From NCBI GenBank assembly GCA_016716405.1, contig JADJWK010000003.1, forward strand, positions 62,001-126,000: a stretch of DNA of 64,000 bases. Direction: 5' to 3'. The notes beneath the pieces were generated by a model, which saw only the letters and a program-made list of their open reading frames with translations, searched no databases and had not been told where the DNA came from. Origin of the DNA: Candidatus Melainabacteria bacterium. GTDB taxonomy: Bacteria > Cyanobacteriota > Vampirovibrionia > Obscuribacterales > Obscuribacteraceae. Positions 17,212 through 26,707 of this stretch are shown piece by piece (position 1 is the first letter of the stretch; the number at the start of each line of letters is the position of its first letter). The position numbers were made by a program, and so were the translations under genes.

Positions 17212-17945
17212 GAAGCCTGACCGACAGGACCGCTCTGGTGACCGGCGGCAGCCGGGGAATAGGCGCCGCCATCGCCCGGAAGCTTGCAGCCGAAGGCGCC
17301 CGGGTGGCGATCACTTATCAGAAAAGCAAGGATGTCGCCGAGTCCCTGGTTGCCGAGCTCGACGGTGAGCGCGAGCATATGGCCCTGCAAGCCGATGCCA
17401 CCAGCCCCGATGCGGTGATCGCCGCCGTGGAGAAAGTCGCTTCCGAGTTCGGGCATATCGATATCCTGGTCAATAATGCCGGAATCTGGAGAGAGGGTCC
17501 TTTCTACACAGCACCGGATTCGGTTTTCGAGAAGATAATCAATGTCAATGTCCGCTCGGTCTTCGCGGCTATGAAAGCGGTGGTGCCTCATATGAGAGAA
17601 GGCGGGCGAATAATCAATATCGGCAGTATCAACGGCGAGCAATCTTTCAAGCCCGGAAGCGCTCTCTACACCATGACCAAGTTCGCGGTGGCCGGGCTTA
17701 CCCGCGGCGCCGCCCGGGATCTGGCCGAGCGTGGTATCACCGTCAATTGTATCCAGCCCGGGCCTATCGACACCGATATGAATCCCTCTGACGCCGATCA
17801 TTCGGAAGCCATGAAGACCGCCACCGCGCTTGGCCGGTACGGCACCGCCGAAGAGGTGGCCGAGCTCGCGGCCTTTATCGCCGGCAGCGGCTCGTCTTAT
17901 ATGACAGGGGCGACGCTGAACATCGACGGCGGCTTCGTGGCCTGA
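17208..17945 (+). CDS. SDR-family oxidoreductase (FabG-like)
   Basis: A classical short-chain dehydrogenase of 245 residues with TGGSRGIG (NADP-binding), NNAG, a catalytic Ser in NIGSING, the YTMTK pair Tyr/Lys and the PGPIDTDM motif. It ends in TGATLNIDGGF, as in 3-oxoacyl-ACP reductases. The Tyr-x-x-x-Lys pair is intact, so it should be active. Substrate cannot be told; FabG-like reductases act on acyl-ACP, sugars or quinones. The start is GTG at 17208, overlapping the upstream stop by four bases. It is convergent with the 930-residue gene. Confidence 0.85.
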   Translation: MRSLTDRTALVTGGSRGIGAAIARKLAAEGARVAITYQKSKDVAESLVAELDGEREHMALQADATSPDAVIAAVEKVASEFGHIDILVNNAGIWREGPFYTAPDSVFEKIINVNVRSVFAAMKAVVPHMREGGRIINIGSINGEQSFKPGSALYTMTKFAVAGLTRGAARDLAERGITVNCIQPGPIDTDMNPSDADHSEAMKTATALGRYGTAEEVAELAAFIAGSGSSYMTGATLNIDGGFVA

Positions 17946-18003
17946 TCGGAAAGAAGACGATTTTAGATTCGAGTTTTTCCCGGGATATTTCGAGGTCTTC
18001 GCT

Positions 18004-20796
18004 TTACTGCGTCCAGGCTTTCAATTTGCGATCGTTCAGCCCGGCTCCTTTGATGGCGGTGGCCATCTCGTTCTGCTCGCCTTTCGAGAGTGCCCACTTT
18101 GCGATAGCGGCCCGGCGCCAGCCTTCGTCGGTCTTTGCGATGGCGAAGAGCTGTGGCGCGAAATCGAGGGAGAGATTCTCGAGATTGTCGATGACCGCGC
18201 AGGTGATCTCGAAATTCGCATGAGCGAGACAACGCTTGATAGCGGGGGCGGTGCCTTCGAAATGTGCATGCCTGGCCAGGGCTCTCACCAGCCAGTCGAG
18301 CTCTGCGGTCAGAGAGGCTCCGGCGCCGGGATCCTCGAAGCTGTCCAGGGCTTTTTCCACGAGCCTGGCAAGCGGTGCGGCGGCGACCGCGGACGGATGC
18401 TCCCAGAGCCAGCCTGCTATGGCGCTCCGGGCTACGGCATAAGGATCGGTGAGGAGGTCGTGGATAGCTCTTGCCAGCTCTTCCTCGCTCTTGCACCGTT
18501 TCTCGGCCTGCCAGATATCGACGTGACTGAGCGGTTTCAGGTCGGGCAGCTTGCCACCGCGTTTGGCAAGGGCTTCGAAGGCGGCAGCTCTTAGCTCCGG
18601 ATCTTCGTTTTCGAGATTTCTCCGAATCGGGTCCAGGGGCATCTCCTCGAACATGCCGGCGGTCTGGCAGGCGATTATCCACCAGTGCTTCCAGCGATCC
18701 TCTCCATAAGTGCTCACCTCCGGCTCGAGGCAAGCCTGGTAGGCGAGATCGGCAGGATCGCTTTCGCTGCCGTCGCCCAGCTCCGGATGCGCGGCGAGCA
18801 GCGCTCTTCCGGCGCGGTAGTGCATAAGGGTGACGGCGTTGTCGCCCTCATCGGGATTGTCGAAGCCGAACATGAGAAACTCGTTCCATTGCTCCAGGGT
18901 GAGCACCGGTGCCAGTTTCTCGATGGCATCGAGAGCGGCGATCTTCTCCGGTGTATCGTTGCCTGCCAGCATCGCCCCGAGCTGTTTTCTCAGATCGGTT
19001 TCGCCCCAGGCCAGGCGGGCTTCGAGTATCGCAACCGCCAGGTCCATGGACCCGCCTTCTCGGTCGAGGGCTATGCGGGCGAGCCTCTCGAGCAGCGCCA
19101 GGACATGCTCCCTTTCTTCTGCAGGCGCGATGGTGCCGGGACGGGCAAGGCCGGCAAGGGCTCGGGTTGTGCTAATCAGCAAATCTTTGTAAGGGATGAT
19201 CGCCATGCTCAGGTCGAAACCCCTGGTCTCCGCAATCTCTTCGAGAAACTCTTCGATTATGGCGCTCAGGTCGGGCACCGTATCCGGGGCGCCGAGCCGG
19301 TCGAGAAGAGTGACCGCCAGAGTGCGTCTATGATTGAATTCCTCTTTCGTCTTCAGTTGTCGAAGGAGGGCCGGTTTGAGTCTGGCAAGCCGATCTCTGT
19401 CGATCACATCCGGCGAAATACCGAACAGGAGCATGGCGCAGTAAGGGCTCTTTCCGTTTATGGCATCACTGTATAGAAACGGAAGTAGCGGTTGAGCCGG
19501 TTCAGCCAGGGCGGCAAGCTCGCAGGGGACCATGCGGCCTCCTCGCTCGAGCTCTCTGCTTCTCAGGCTGTCCAGAATGCGCCAGGCGATATCGTCTTCG
19601 ATTGCTGTTCGGGCGTACTTCTCGATGACTTCCATAGATTCCGGGTCTCCGGTATTGTCATAAGCGAGATCCAAAAGGGCAGCGGCACCGGCGGCGGCCC
19701 GCTCTTCTATGTCTTTTTGAAGTCCGGAAAGCTCTTTCGATTTGGCCAGGCGTTGTTCTTCTTCTTTTGCCCGGCGTCTTTCCGCTCCTTCCGGCACCAG
19801 ATCGAGCCTCAGGAACTCTGCTTTCGTTTTCGACAGATCCTTTATAGCCTGGAGTCCGCCACCGTTTTCCAGGTCTTCGATGAGCTCGACGAGATCGCGC
19901 ACCACCGGTGCGTAATGGGTCTTATAAGTCTCGACGCACTGAGCGAGGCGGTCTTTTTGATCGAACCAGAAATAGCGCCAGAGAAGATAGATCGCCGTGG
20001 CAGGCAGCCGCTCCCCCAGGGAGAGCTCCGATTCGTGCTCGCTCTGCGTATAGGGCGGGTTCAGCGACGGTCTGAAGCACTCTTTCACGTCATCGAGACG
20101 CCGCCGATCGTCTTCTCTCAGGAGGTGGGCAATCCACTGACCGCGCCAGAAGCTCCGGAGGATCGCTGCGCGGGGATCGAGATCGGTTTTGAAAGAGCCT
20201 TTGTCAGGGGCGCCTTCGATTTCGCTTTCAATGGACTCTTCGAGACCGGCGGCCATGGCCCAGGTGGCATGGATCTTGAAGGCGAGCTTCGCCCAGGCAA
20301 TCGCCATGCCGGTCCCGGAGAGCTTGCCCGCTTCGCAGTCCCGGACCAGGTCGGCTTGATAGGCGAAGACATCCGGGCTCAATGCCAGGACTTCATCGGT
20401 GTAATAGGTCTCATGGCTCCAGAGATAGACGGCATTTGATTGGCAGGGATCTTCGAGAGGTCTGAAAATGGTGGCATAGACACCGTCACTGTCGCCGAAA
20501 CAGCCGATCTTCACTGCTCCGATGAGCAGGGCGGCAAGCTCCTCGAGCTCGTTGTCCCAGGGATGGTCGATCACCTCCCGCCAGATGTTCGCCTTGAACT
20601 CCCTGCGATTGAGCGCCGGCTCGAAGGATTCGGCAGGCTCGCTGAGATGATTGATAAGGCGGTCAATGTCCTCTGCCTTTCTTCCCCAGATCTTCAGAAG
20701 ACCGCCCGGGTCACGCCGGGCCCTGGTCTTTTTCGATTTCTTGCTCAAATAAGATACGGGCTCTCTTTCGAGCCAGGCTCTGTCGGCTTCGCTCAT
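18004..20796 (-). CDS. large helical-repeat protein of unknown function
   Basis: The 930-residue protein has no signal peptide or membrane span. Residues 90-150 (FGDSDGVYATIFRP, YLWSHETYYTDEVLALSPDV) are weakly like a SUKH/SMI1-type fold, but this is uncertain. The rest is a long run of helical hairpins resembling HEAT or ARM repeats, for example LRAAAFEALAKRGGKLPDLK and WRRAAIAKWALSKGEQNEM. A basic stretch near residues 20-30 (KKSKKTRARR) follows the start. ATG is supported by GAGGTGAG. It is last in a minus-strand set of four genes (24114 to 18004), which have gaps of 36 to 69 bases, suggesting an operon. A scaffold or binding role is a guess. Confidence 0.65.
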   Translation of the reverse strand: MSEADRAWLEREPVSYLSKKSKKTRARRDPGGLLKIWGRKAEDIDRLINHLSEPAESFEPALNRREFKANIWREVIDHPWDNELEELAALLIGAVKIGCFGDSDGVYATIFRPLEDPCQSNAVYLWSHETYYTDEVLALSPDVFAYQADLVRDCEAGKLSGTGMAIAWAKLAFKIHATWAMAAGLEESIESEIEGAPDKGSFKTDLDPRAAILRSFWRGQWIAHLLREDDRRRLDDVKECFRPSLNPPYTQSEHESELSLGERLPATAIYLLWRYFWFDQKDRLAQCVETYKTHYAPVVRDLVELIEDLENGGGLQAIKDLSKTKAEFLRLDLVPEGAERRRAKEEEQRLAKSKELSGLQKDIEERAAAGAAALLDLAYDNTGDPESMEVIEKYARTAIEDDIAWRILDSLRSRELERGGRMVPCELAALAEPAQPLLPFLYSDAINGKSPYCAMLLFGISPDVIDRDRLARLKPALLRQLKTKEEFNHRRTLAVTLLDRLGAPDTVPDLSAIIEEFLEEIAETRGFDLSMAIIPYKDLLISTTRALAGLARPGTIAPAEEREHVLALLERLARIALDREGGSMDLAVAILEARLAWGETDLRKQLGAMLAGNDTPEKIAALDAIEKLAPVLTLEQWNEFLMFGFDNPDEGDNAVTLMHYRAGRALLAAHPELGDGSESDPADLAYQACLEPEVSTYGEDRWKHWWIIACQTAGMFEEMPLDPIRRNLENEDPELRAAAFEALAKRGGKLPDLKPLSHVDIWQAEKRCKSEEELARAIHDLLTDPYAVARSAIAGWLWEHPSAVAAAPLARLVEKALDSFEDPGAGASLTAELDWLVRALARHAHFEGTAPAIKRCLAHANFEITCAVIDNLENLSLDFAPQLFAIAKTDEGWRRAAIAKWALSKGEQNEMATAIKGAGLNDRKLKAWTQ

Positions 20797-20865
20797 ACGA
20801 TCTCACCTCTTCAGGAAGAGCCGGCTGGAGATCCGCCGGCTTCTCGAGCACCACATGAAAAACTA

Positions 20866-22077
20866 TCAGGACTCGATGAACTCTCGCTCGAGACTGTCGA
20901 GATCCTCGAGGATCTGGCAGGCGGAGAGCAATTCGAGAGCTTCGTTGATGGACTCGACACCGGCTTCTTTTTTGGTGCTGTGGGTGGCATAAGCAGGTTG
21001 CAGGGAGAGCTGCTTGATGGCGAAGCCGATCTCTTCGGCGGTGGCAGCCACGAAATTCTCTACCTTGCCGCGCTTCGTCTTGATGGCAGAGGCGATGTCC
21101 ACTGCCACGCTGCTTTTCACCAGACCTTTGACCGCCTCCATCACCGATTTGCCGGCCAGGACTTGCTCGGCTATGGCTTTCACCCTGGCGGAGCTCGAGA
21201 CTCGCTCGAGTTGAGCCCTGGTCAGAGTCTTGATTGCTGCTTTGCGAAACTCCGGCGCCTCGGGCTGACCGCCATAGGTTTCCCCGGTGACGACAATCGC
21301 CTTTTTCACTTCTTCTTTCGTAAGCGACTTGAATTTCGGTGCCAGCACCACTGCCATCTCTTCGGTGCGGCGGTTCCAGGTGGCACCATCTTTGAGGACA
21401 TCATTCAATGTTTTCCTCGAGCAATCGACCGGCACTTCCCGGGCGAGATCGCGGATCTCATGCTTGGCGCATAGAGCTGTGATGATTTGTTTTTGCCGGC
21501 TGGCGACGATACGCTTGCGGTCGTTGACAAAGGTCGCGAGCTCGGCTTCGTCGGGCAGAACGCTGACTGCTCGATCCAGAGGGATCTGCACCCGGGCGTC
21601 GATGGACTTGAGCACCGCCTCGAGATCGAAATTCGGGTCGGCTTCCACCGCTACGGAGATGCGGTCCCCGGTTTCTTCGCCGCTGAGCCAGGAGCCCGGG
21701 GGGATATGGGCGACCACCCGGGCACTGAATGGCAGGCAGGCAGTGGAGTCGAACTTCACCACCAGGGTGCCCACCGCCAGCAGCGGGCTGCCTATGAGAG
21801 CCTTGTCCAGGCTTACCCGGCCGGTGTCATCCATGGCTCTTATATCGATATGCTTGCCGTTCAGCACCAGGTCGTTGGCGCCGATGGCGAAAGCCAGGCT
21901 GTCCAGGGCATTGAGGCTGAGATCGGGCTCGAGGATCAGATCGAGCTCGGGATCCAGAGACATGACAAGCTCTTCCACCACCAGTCTGGCCAGCTCGTTA
22001 TCAAGAGACAGTCCGTTTTCTCTGGCTCTGATCTGTGCCAGGCGAATGATTTCTGGGCTAAGTGCTACTGCATTCAT
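20866..22077 (-). CDS. unrecognised 403-residue protein
   Basis: The N terminus (SPEIIRLAQIRARENGLSLD, then NELARLVVEELV) resembles the short helix used as a ribbon-helix-helix or antitoxin-like segment. A beta-rich part follows (NGKHIDIRAMDDTGRVSLDK, LLAVGTLVVKFD, SARVVAHIPPGSWLSGEE), then a helical half (residues 200-390) with KEEVKKAIVVTGETYGGQPE. No family is recognised; the central part recalls uncharacterised cyanobacterial proteins, but I cannot name one. It follows the sigma-like gene by 60 bases on the same strand, so a shared function is plausible. Confidence 0.6.
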   Translation of the reverse strand: MNAVALSPEIIRLAQIRARENGLSLDNELARLVVEELVMSLDPELDLILEPDLSLNALDSLAFAIGANDLVLNGKHIDIRAMDDTGRVSLDKALIGSPLLAVGTLVVKFDSTACLPFSARVVAHIPPGSWLSGEETGDRISVAVEADPNFDLEAVLKSIDARVQIPLDRAVSVLPDEAELATFVNDRKRIVASRQKQIITALCAKHEIRDLAREVPVDCSRKTLNDVLKDGATWNRRTEEMAVVLAPKFKSLTKEEVKKAIVVTGETYGGQPEAPEFRKAAIKTLTRAQLERVSSSARVKAIAEQVLAGKSVMEAVKGLVKSSVAVDIASAIKTKRGKVENFVAATAEEIGFAIKQLSLQPAYATHSTKKEAGVESINEALELLSACQILEDLDSLEREFIES

Positions 22078-22137
22078 GCTCTCTCTCCCGGTGCTACATT
22101 GGGGTCGACTGGCACTTCCGGGAATTTAGGCGGATTG

Positions 22138-23619
22138 TTATGAAAGACAGGCTTTTTCACGCAATATCCTCCAGATTTCCGGGTCGGGCTCGATGAATTG
22201 TTCCAGCTCGGTCCAGCTCTGGAAGGGGCGGCCTCTGAGAATCCGTTCGGTGAGCTCCCTTTCAAGCCCGAGGGCGGCAAGCTCCCCGGCGCCGGCTGTA
22301 TTCAACGGCACCGCTGCTTTTCGCTGGACCTTGAGAACGGCTCCCTTGGCAATGAGCCTGTCCAGAGCAGCCTGGTCGAGGATACCGCTTTTCAAGATGT
22401 CTTCCAGGCTGTCAAATGGTCGTTTCTCGACGAGCTTTTTGGCGGCGGTCTTGTCGGCGCCGCAGATATCGATGATATCCCTGCGGGTGGCGCTGTTGAG
22501 GTCCACCGGGATGAAAGCGGCCACGGCGCCTTTCTCGGCGATTTCAGGAATGCGCTCCTGTTTCACTACTTTCCTCTCCGCCATCTCTTCCAGATAGTAG
22601 TACTGGCGGCTGGGGAGGAGCCTGTCCACCTCCCCTTCGGTGAGGCCGAGATAGTGATTGAGCTCCCGGCGGGAGGCCGAGTTGACGTTGACGTCAGCCT
22701 GCCAGGCCTGGGCGACACCGGGCATGCTGGTGCGGATGGCTTCCCTGATCATATCGAGACCTTTGTCGAGAAGCACCTGGCAACGAGCGATCTGGCGGGC
22801 CTGCGTGTCGCCTTTGAGCGATAGCTTCTCGCAACACTCCCTCATGGTCATCTCTTCACCGGCTCTCGAATGAGGCGTGAGACCGAGACCGAACATGCAA
22901 TCGACCACGATGAGCGCGTCCTGGGGATAGCGCTGGTCTCCGAGCATGGCGCTCAGGTGGGCTCTCACCTCATTGAGCTGTTTGACCTGCTCCGAGGAGA
23001 TTGCCTGATACTCAGGCGAGTACTCGGCCTGGTCGGCTACCTGGGTGCGCGGGTCCACCTGGCTGGGATCGAGATCCAGATCCTGGAGAGTATCCCTCTC
23101 CCATTGCCATTCGCTGCGGACATAATCCACCACGGCGTTGTGAACCGATCTCTGGGCATAGGCCGGGAGCAGGACTTTGAATCCGTCTTCTTTGTTCTCG
23201 CTCATCTGTTTGATAAGAGCGGTATGGAGCTTCAGGGCCAGCTCGGTGGAAAGCGACACGCAGAGCCGCTCCTGGGTCTCCCTGTCCACCCGGCGCTGGA
23301 TCCAGAAACGCTTGAGATTCTGATTGAGGGTGAGCATGCGGGCGAACATGGGCTGAAAGTAGAAGTCCCGGATCAGGTCGAGAAATCTTCCCTGCTCGGC
23401 GCCCAGGAGTTTCGCCTTGGTATAGATGGCTTCCGCCCCCACCTGCTCGAGCAGCGCCAGGGCAGGTGGCGATTCTCTGGGTGACCCGGAATGAGACCGG
23501 GAACGTGACTGTTTCTCCCGGGCGGTTTCTTCGGCACGTGCCAGGAAGGCCCGCCATTCCGGGGATATGGTCAGGATCTCCTCCACTTCTGTTTTGCTTG
23601 TGAGCACAGTCTCTCTCAA
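22138..23619 (-). CDS. sigma-70-like protein fused to helix-hairpin-helix repeats
   Basis: Residues about 90-300 show an order like sigma regions 2 to 4: helical YAQRSVHNAVVDYVRSEWQW, a linker, then AHLSAMLGD and a helix-turn-helix-like MTMRECCEKLSLKGDTQAR followed by a basic helix. Residues 310-490 hold three ComEA-type helix-hairpin-helix units, seen as VNVNSASRRELNHYLGL, VDLNSATRRDIIDICGAD and VPLNTAGAGELAALGLE, each followed by LL/LV...RPF or similar; HhH units usually bind DNA without sequence preference. Sigma-like assignment is weak and rests on pattern only. The displayed start is TTG with GGAGGG very close; a GTG four codons later is possible. If both halves are right, this is an unusual combination. 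Confidence 0.5.
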   Translation of the reverse strand: MRETVLTSKTEVEEILTISPEWRAFLARAEETAREKQSRSRSHSGSPRESPPALALLEQVGAEAIYTKAKLLGAEQGRFLDLIRDFYFQPMFARMLTLNQNLKRFWIQRRVDRETQERLCVSLSTELALKLHTALIKQMSENKEDGFKVLLPAYAQRSVHNAVVDYVRSEWQWERDTLQDLDLDPSQVDPRTQVADQAEYSPEYQAISSEQVKQLNEVRAHLSAMLGDQRYPQDALIVVDCMFGLGLTPHSRAGEEMTMRECCEKLSLKGDTQARQIARCQVLLDKGLDMIREAIRTSMPGVAQAWQADVNVNSASRRELNHYLGLTEGEVDRLLPSRQYYYLEEMAERKVVKQERIPEIAEKGAVAAFIPVDLNSATRRDIIDICGADKTAAKKLVEKRPFDSLEDILKSGILDQAALDRLIAKGAVLKVQRKAAVPLNTAGAGELAALGLERELTERILRGRPFQSWTELEQFIEPDPEIWRILREKACLS

Positions 23620-23655
23620 AGCCCTCCAGGGGAGATAATTTTAGCTTATCGGGCG

Positions 23656-24114
23656 TCAGCGCGGGGAGAGACCGGGGAGCTGGGCCGGCACGTCCGTAAT
23701 ATCGTCGTTGGCCATGATCATCATGTTGGCTATGCCGGACCAGGCGATCCAGAGAAAGAATCCCAGGCAGAAGAGGAGGGCGGTTATCCGCCGGTCGCCC
23801 CGGAGATCCTCATCCCGGCGGAAGACCAGCTGATCGAAACGCCAGAGCGCCAGTATGAAAAGAGCGATCATGAAAGAGACGAGCCCGGAGCGCAGAGCTT
23901 TGCTCCTGGCATCCTGCTCGGTAATCTGGCTTATGGCTTCGGTGGTCCTGATTCCAGCCCTGTAGGACTTGACAGCTTGATGGAAAGTGACGGCATAAGG
24001 CGCCAGGAAGCTTATCACCAGGCATGCCAGGGTCAGCCAGAGACCGTACCGGCCCACCGCCCGGGCGGGCTTGGCTCGAGTCTCCTGGTTTTCATTCTGC
24101 TGGGCTTCTGTCAT
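23656..24114 (-). CDS. small membrane protein, three predicted spans
   Basis: Three hydrophobic segments (LWLTLACLVISFLAPYAV, LVSFMIALFILALW and ALLFCLGFFLWIAWSGIANM) lie in a 152-residue protein. The first two flank a soluble loop of about 50 residues; the C-terminal tail is short. No family is recognised. It heads the minus-strand set ending at 18004 and is divergent from the protease gene at 24185, with 70 bases between starts. Confidence 0.6.
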   Translation of the reverse strand: MTEAQQNENQETRAKPARAVGRYGLWLTLACLVISFLAPYAVTFHQAVKSYRAGIRTTEAISQITEQDARSKALRSGLVSFMIALFILALWRFDQLVFRRDEDLRGDRRITALLFCLGFFLWIAWSGIANMMIMANDDITDVPAQLPGLSPR

Positions 24115-24184
24115 TGATTTATATAGAATAGAGAAGATTACTAACTGATTTTAGAAGCAGTCCCGTCTTTAATTCCAGACCAAA

Positions 24185-25669
24185 GTGTCAACTTCTTCTT
24201 CCTCACAGAACTTAATAGGCTTGCCCGGCGATCCGGACTCCTTTGCCCTTTCCCTGGCACATATCGTGCTCGTGGAAGACGGCGAGGACGAGATACTTGG
24301 TCAGGCCTGGCTGGCTGCCCCCAACACCATGGTCACCTGCGGTCATGTGGTTGAGGCTTACAAGCGCTCCCCCGCTTCCATCACCGTCAAATTCCCGGCC
24401 TCGGGGAACCGCTATGTGGTCCGCTCGATCAAGACCCACCCGAGCTACGGACAGGGCAAAGACCAGCTGGTCCGCTTCGATGTCGCCACTCTTCAAGTCG
24501 ACCTCAGGCCGCCTGACTCCAATGCCCGGGCTCTGCCCATAACTTATGACGTCCAGGTCCCTGCTCAGCAGAGCCTCAGCGCCATCCGCTACCCCTCCCA
24601 TCTGGGGCAGTTCACCACCAGCCAGTTTCCCCTGGCACAGGTGGGTCGTTATCTGGGCCGGCTCAAGAAAGACGATCGTTTCCACCTTCTTCACGATCTG
24701 GCGCTTTCCCCGGGCGACTCGGGCTCGCCTCTTTTCGATCGCAATTCGGTGGTGGCGATCCACTGCGGCGACACAGCCACCCTTCCCGGTCTCAACCTTC
24801 CCACCACCTCGATCCGTCTGGCCCTTTCAATAGATGCTCTCAGAGCCCTTTCCATCCCGGAGACCGTGCCCACCCGGACCGAGGGTCTCTTTTTCGCTCT
24901 CGGGCCCGGTCTTCTCTCTTTCCTGGTGAGCAGCCTGGTGGCTTTTCTTGTTGCAGGGATCGTCATGGTCTATCCCAATCTCGAAAGCTGGCGCGTCGGC
25001 CAGAGCGACATCCAGCCCATCGAGGTGAAATTCAACGAGCCGGTGGACGGCTACTATCTCGGTCAGGAAGTGACTATTACCCTTACCCCGCGGTCCGATT
25101 GCTACCTGTACTTATTTTATGTCGAAGGCGATCGAGCCTGGATCTTCTATCCGCCGCCGGCAACCAAGTTCGACACAATCACCAGGGGCGGCAGTTTCCG
25201 GGTGATCGACGGCTATGGCGTCAACTATATCCGCGCTGACGATAAAGGCGAATTGCATTTGCTCGCCCTAAAATTCAAGGGATCACCGGTAAAAGAAGAT
25301 GAGGCAGCCAAGGTAGACACGCAACAGTGCGAATTGCCATTCACGGCTACGGAGCTCATGAGCCGCATCGAAGAACTACAGAAGAACAACCCTCATACGG
25401 TCCTTTACCAGGTCCTCGATGCTCCCCGGGGCACCAAGCCCAGACCCGCCGACGCGCCGGATCCGGCAGCAACTGCAGAGAGCCGGAAAGAGCCGGCTAA
25501 GACCGAGCCAGAGCCTGCTAAGACCGAGCCGGAGCCTCTTCCTGCTCCGGGAGACGGTCATGTCGGAGTGGAAGACGTGAGCGGCGCGCCTCAAAATTCG
25601 GAGGCTTCCACCGGAAATCCGGGCGAGGCTCCCAAACAAAACACCGAAAGTCCTGCTGAGCAAATTTGA
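24185..25669 (+). CDS. trypsin-like serine protease with one membrane span and DUF4384-like domain
   Basis: Residues 20-225 form a trypsin-fold domain with the triad His in TCGHVV, Asp in VRFDVATL and Ser in SPGDSGSPLF. A single span (FLVSSLVAFLVAGIVMVY) follows near residue 250. Next comes a domain of about 110 residues (QEVTITLTPRSDCYLYLFYV, AWIFYPPPATKFDTI) that matches DUF4384, a beta domain often linked to proteases and kinases. The tail is rich in Lys/Glu/Pro with AKTEPEP repeats. No signal peptide precedes the protease, so if the span is type II the protease is cytoplasmic and the DUF4384 part outside. The start is GTG. The next gene, 12 bases on, also has a DUF4384-like domain. Confidence 0.8.
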   Translation: MSTSSSSQNLIGLPGDPDSFALSLAHIVLVEDGEDEILGQAWLAAPNTMVTCGHVVEAYKRSPASITVKFPASGNRYVVRSIKTHPSYGQGKDQLVRFDVATLQVDLRPPDSNARALPITYDVQVPAQQSLSAIRYPSHLGQFTTSQFPLAQVGRYLGRLKKDDRFHLLHDLALSPGDSGSPLFDRNSVVAIHCGDTATLPGLNLPTTSIRLALSIDALRALSIPETVPTRTEGLFFALGPGLLSFLVSSLVAFLVAGIVMVYPNLESWRVGQSDIQPIEVKFNEPVDGYYLGQEVTITLTPRSDCYLYLFYVEGDRAWIFYPPPATKFDTITRGGSFRVIDGYGVNYIRADDKGELHLLALKFKGSPVKEDEAAKVDTQQCELPFTATELMSRIEELQKNNPHTVLYQVLDAPRGTKPRPADAPDPAATAESRKEPAKTEPEPAKTEPEPLPAPGDGHVGVEDVSGAPQNSEASTGNPGEAPKQNTESPAEQI

Positions 25670-25681
25670 GAGGCTCCTGCC

Positions 25682-26677
25682 ATGCGAAATTCTTCTTTAG
25701 TCCTCGTGGTCACTTCTTTGCTGCTTCCTCTCTGCCCGGCTTTCTGCCAGGAAGGTCCTCGCGCGGATCAGAGCGGCTCCGGCGAGTCGAAAGCCGCCCT
25801 GGTGGAGGTGGAGAAGCCCAGCAAGGACGAGATCAAGAATTCGAAGGACCGGCTTTATCTGGACCCGGTCAATAAGGCTCGCGCGAATGCCCGGGTCGAG
25901 GCAGGCAAGAAGGAGGCAAGAAAAGCAGAGCTGGACAGGGCCGAGAAAGAGAAGACCGGAACCGTCACGGTGAAGACTCCCAAATCCAGACCGGCAGCCA
26001 GGACCGCCACGGCCAGGACTTCTATATCCAGGCCGGCCGCTAATAGCGCCGCTAAATCCACGGCTAAAGCTGCCGTGCCAAAGACTTCTATCGTCGAGTC
26101 GAGCCAGGCTTCCGAGCCAGCCCTGGTGGTCCCGGCCACTTACGACAACAACGAGCAGATCATCAGAGCCAGTTTGAACAAGCCTGGAAAGTCCCCCCGC
26201 TATCGCCATGGGGAGAAGCTCAAAGTCCTGGTGAGCGCCATCGCCGACTGCAACGTTCTGGTGTTCAACTATGACGGCACCGTTCTCACCCAGATCTTTC
26301 CGAATGCCTGCCAGAAAGATCCTCTGGTCAAAGCCGGCACCTCTGTGGAGATAGGTGGAGCCCGGAGCACTTTCGATTTCCAGGTGTCCAATACCGAGAA
26401 AGAGCCTTCCAACGAGAAGATATTCGTTTATGCCTATCCTGTGAAAGCTTCCGAGAAGCCCATCTCACTGGCGATGAATACCATGCCCTCGACGCCTTTC
26501 CGCTCCACCAACATGAGCCTCGAAGATTACCGAAAGCTCGTGAAAGACTCTCGTGTGTTCTTCTCGCGTTCGGTGAAAGTGGTGCCCCGGCACGGTGTCA
26601 AGCCCGCCAGTTACGAGCAAGGCCCGCCTGCGCCCAATAAGATCGAGCTTTCCCTCACCATCGAAGGGCAGAAATAA
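25682..26677 (+). CDS. secreted DUF4384-like protein
   Basis: A signal peptide (LVLVVTSLLLPLCPAFCQE) is followed by a low-complexity Lys/Ala/Thr/Ser-rich region (residues 50-150) and then a DUF4384-like domain: YRHGEKLKVLVSAIADCNVL, TQIFPNACQKDPLVKAGTSV, IFVYAYPVKA. It starts 12 bases after the protease gene, so the two are surely co-transcribed. Shared domain and operon suggest both act on the same extracytoplasmic target or polymer; what that is cannot be told. Confidence 0.75.
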   Translation: MRNSSLVLVVTSLLLPLCPAFCQEGPRADQSGSGESKAALVEVEKPSKDEIKNSKDRLYLDPVNKARANARVEAGKKEARKAELDRAEKEKTGTVTVKTPKSRPAARTATARTSISRPAANSAAKSTAKAAVPKTSIVESSQASEPALVVPATYDNNEQIIRASLNKPGKSPRYRHGEKLKVLVSAIADCNVLVFNYDGTVLTQIFPNACQKDPLVKAGTSVEIGGARSTFDFQVSNTEKEPSNEKIFVYAYPVKASEKPISLAMNTMPSTPFRSTNMSLEDYRKLVKDSRVFFSRSVKVVPRHGVKPASYEQGPPAPNKIELSLTIEGQK

Positions 26678-26707
26678 CTCTCGAAAGACCTTGCTTGCTG
26701 TCGAACC

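Noticed and set aside
20866..22077. Assignment of the 403-residue protein to a named cyanobacterial DUF family
   Set aside because: The resemblance in the beta-rich middle part was only from memory and could not be supported by motifs.
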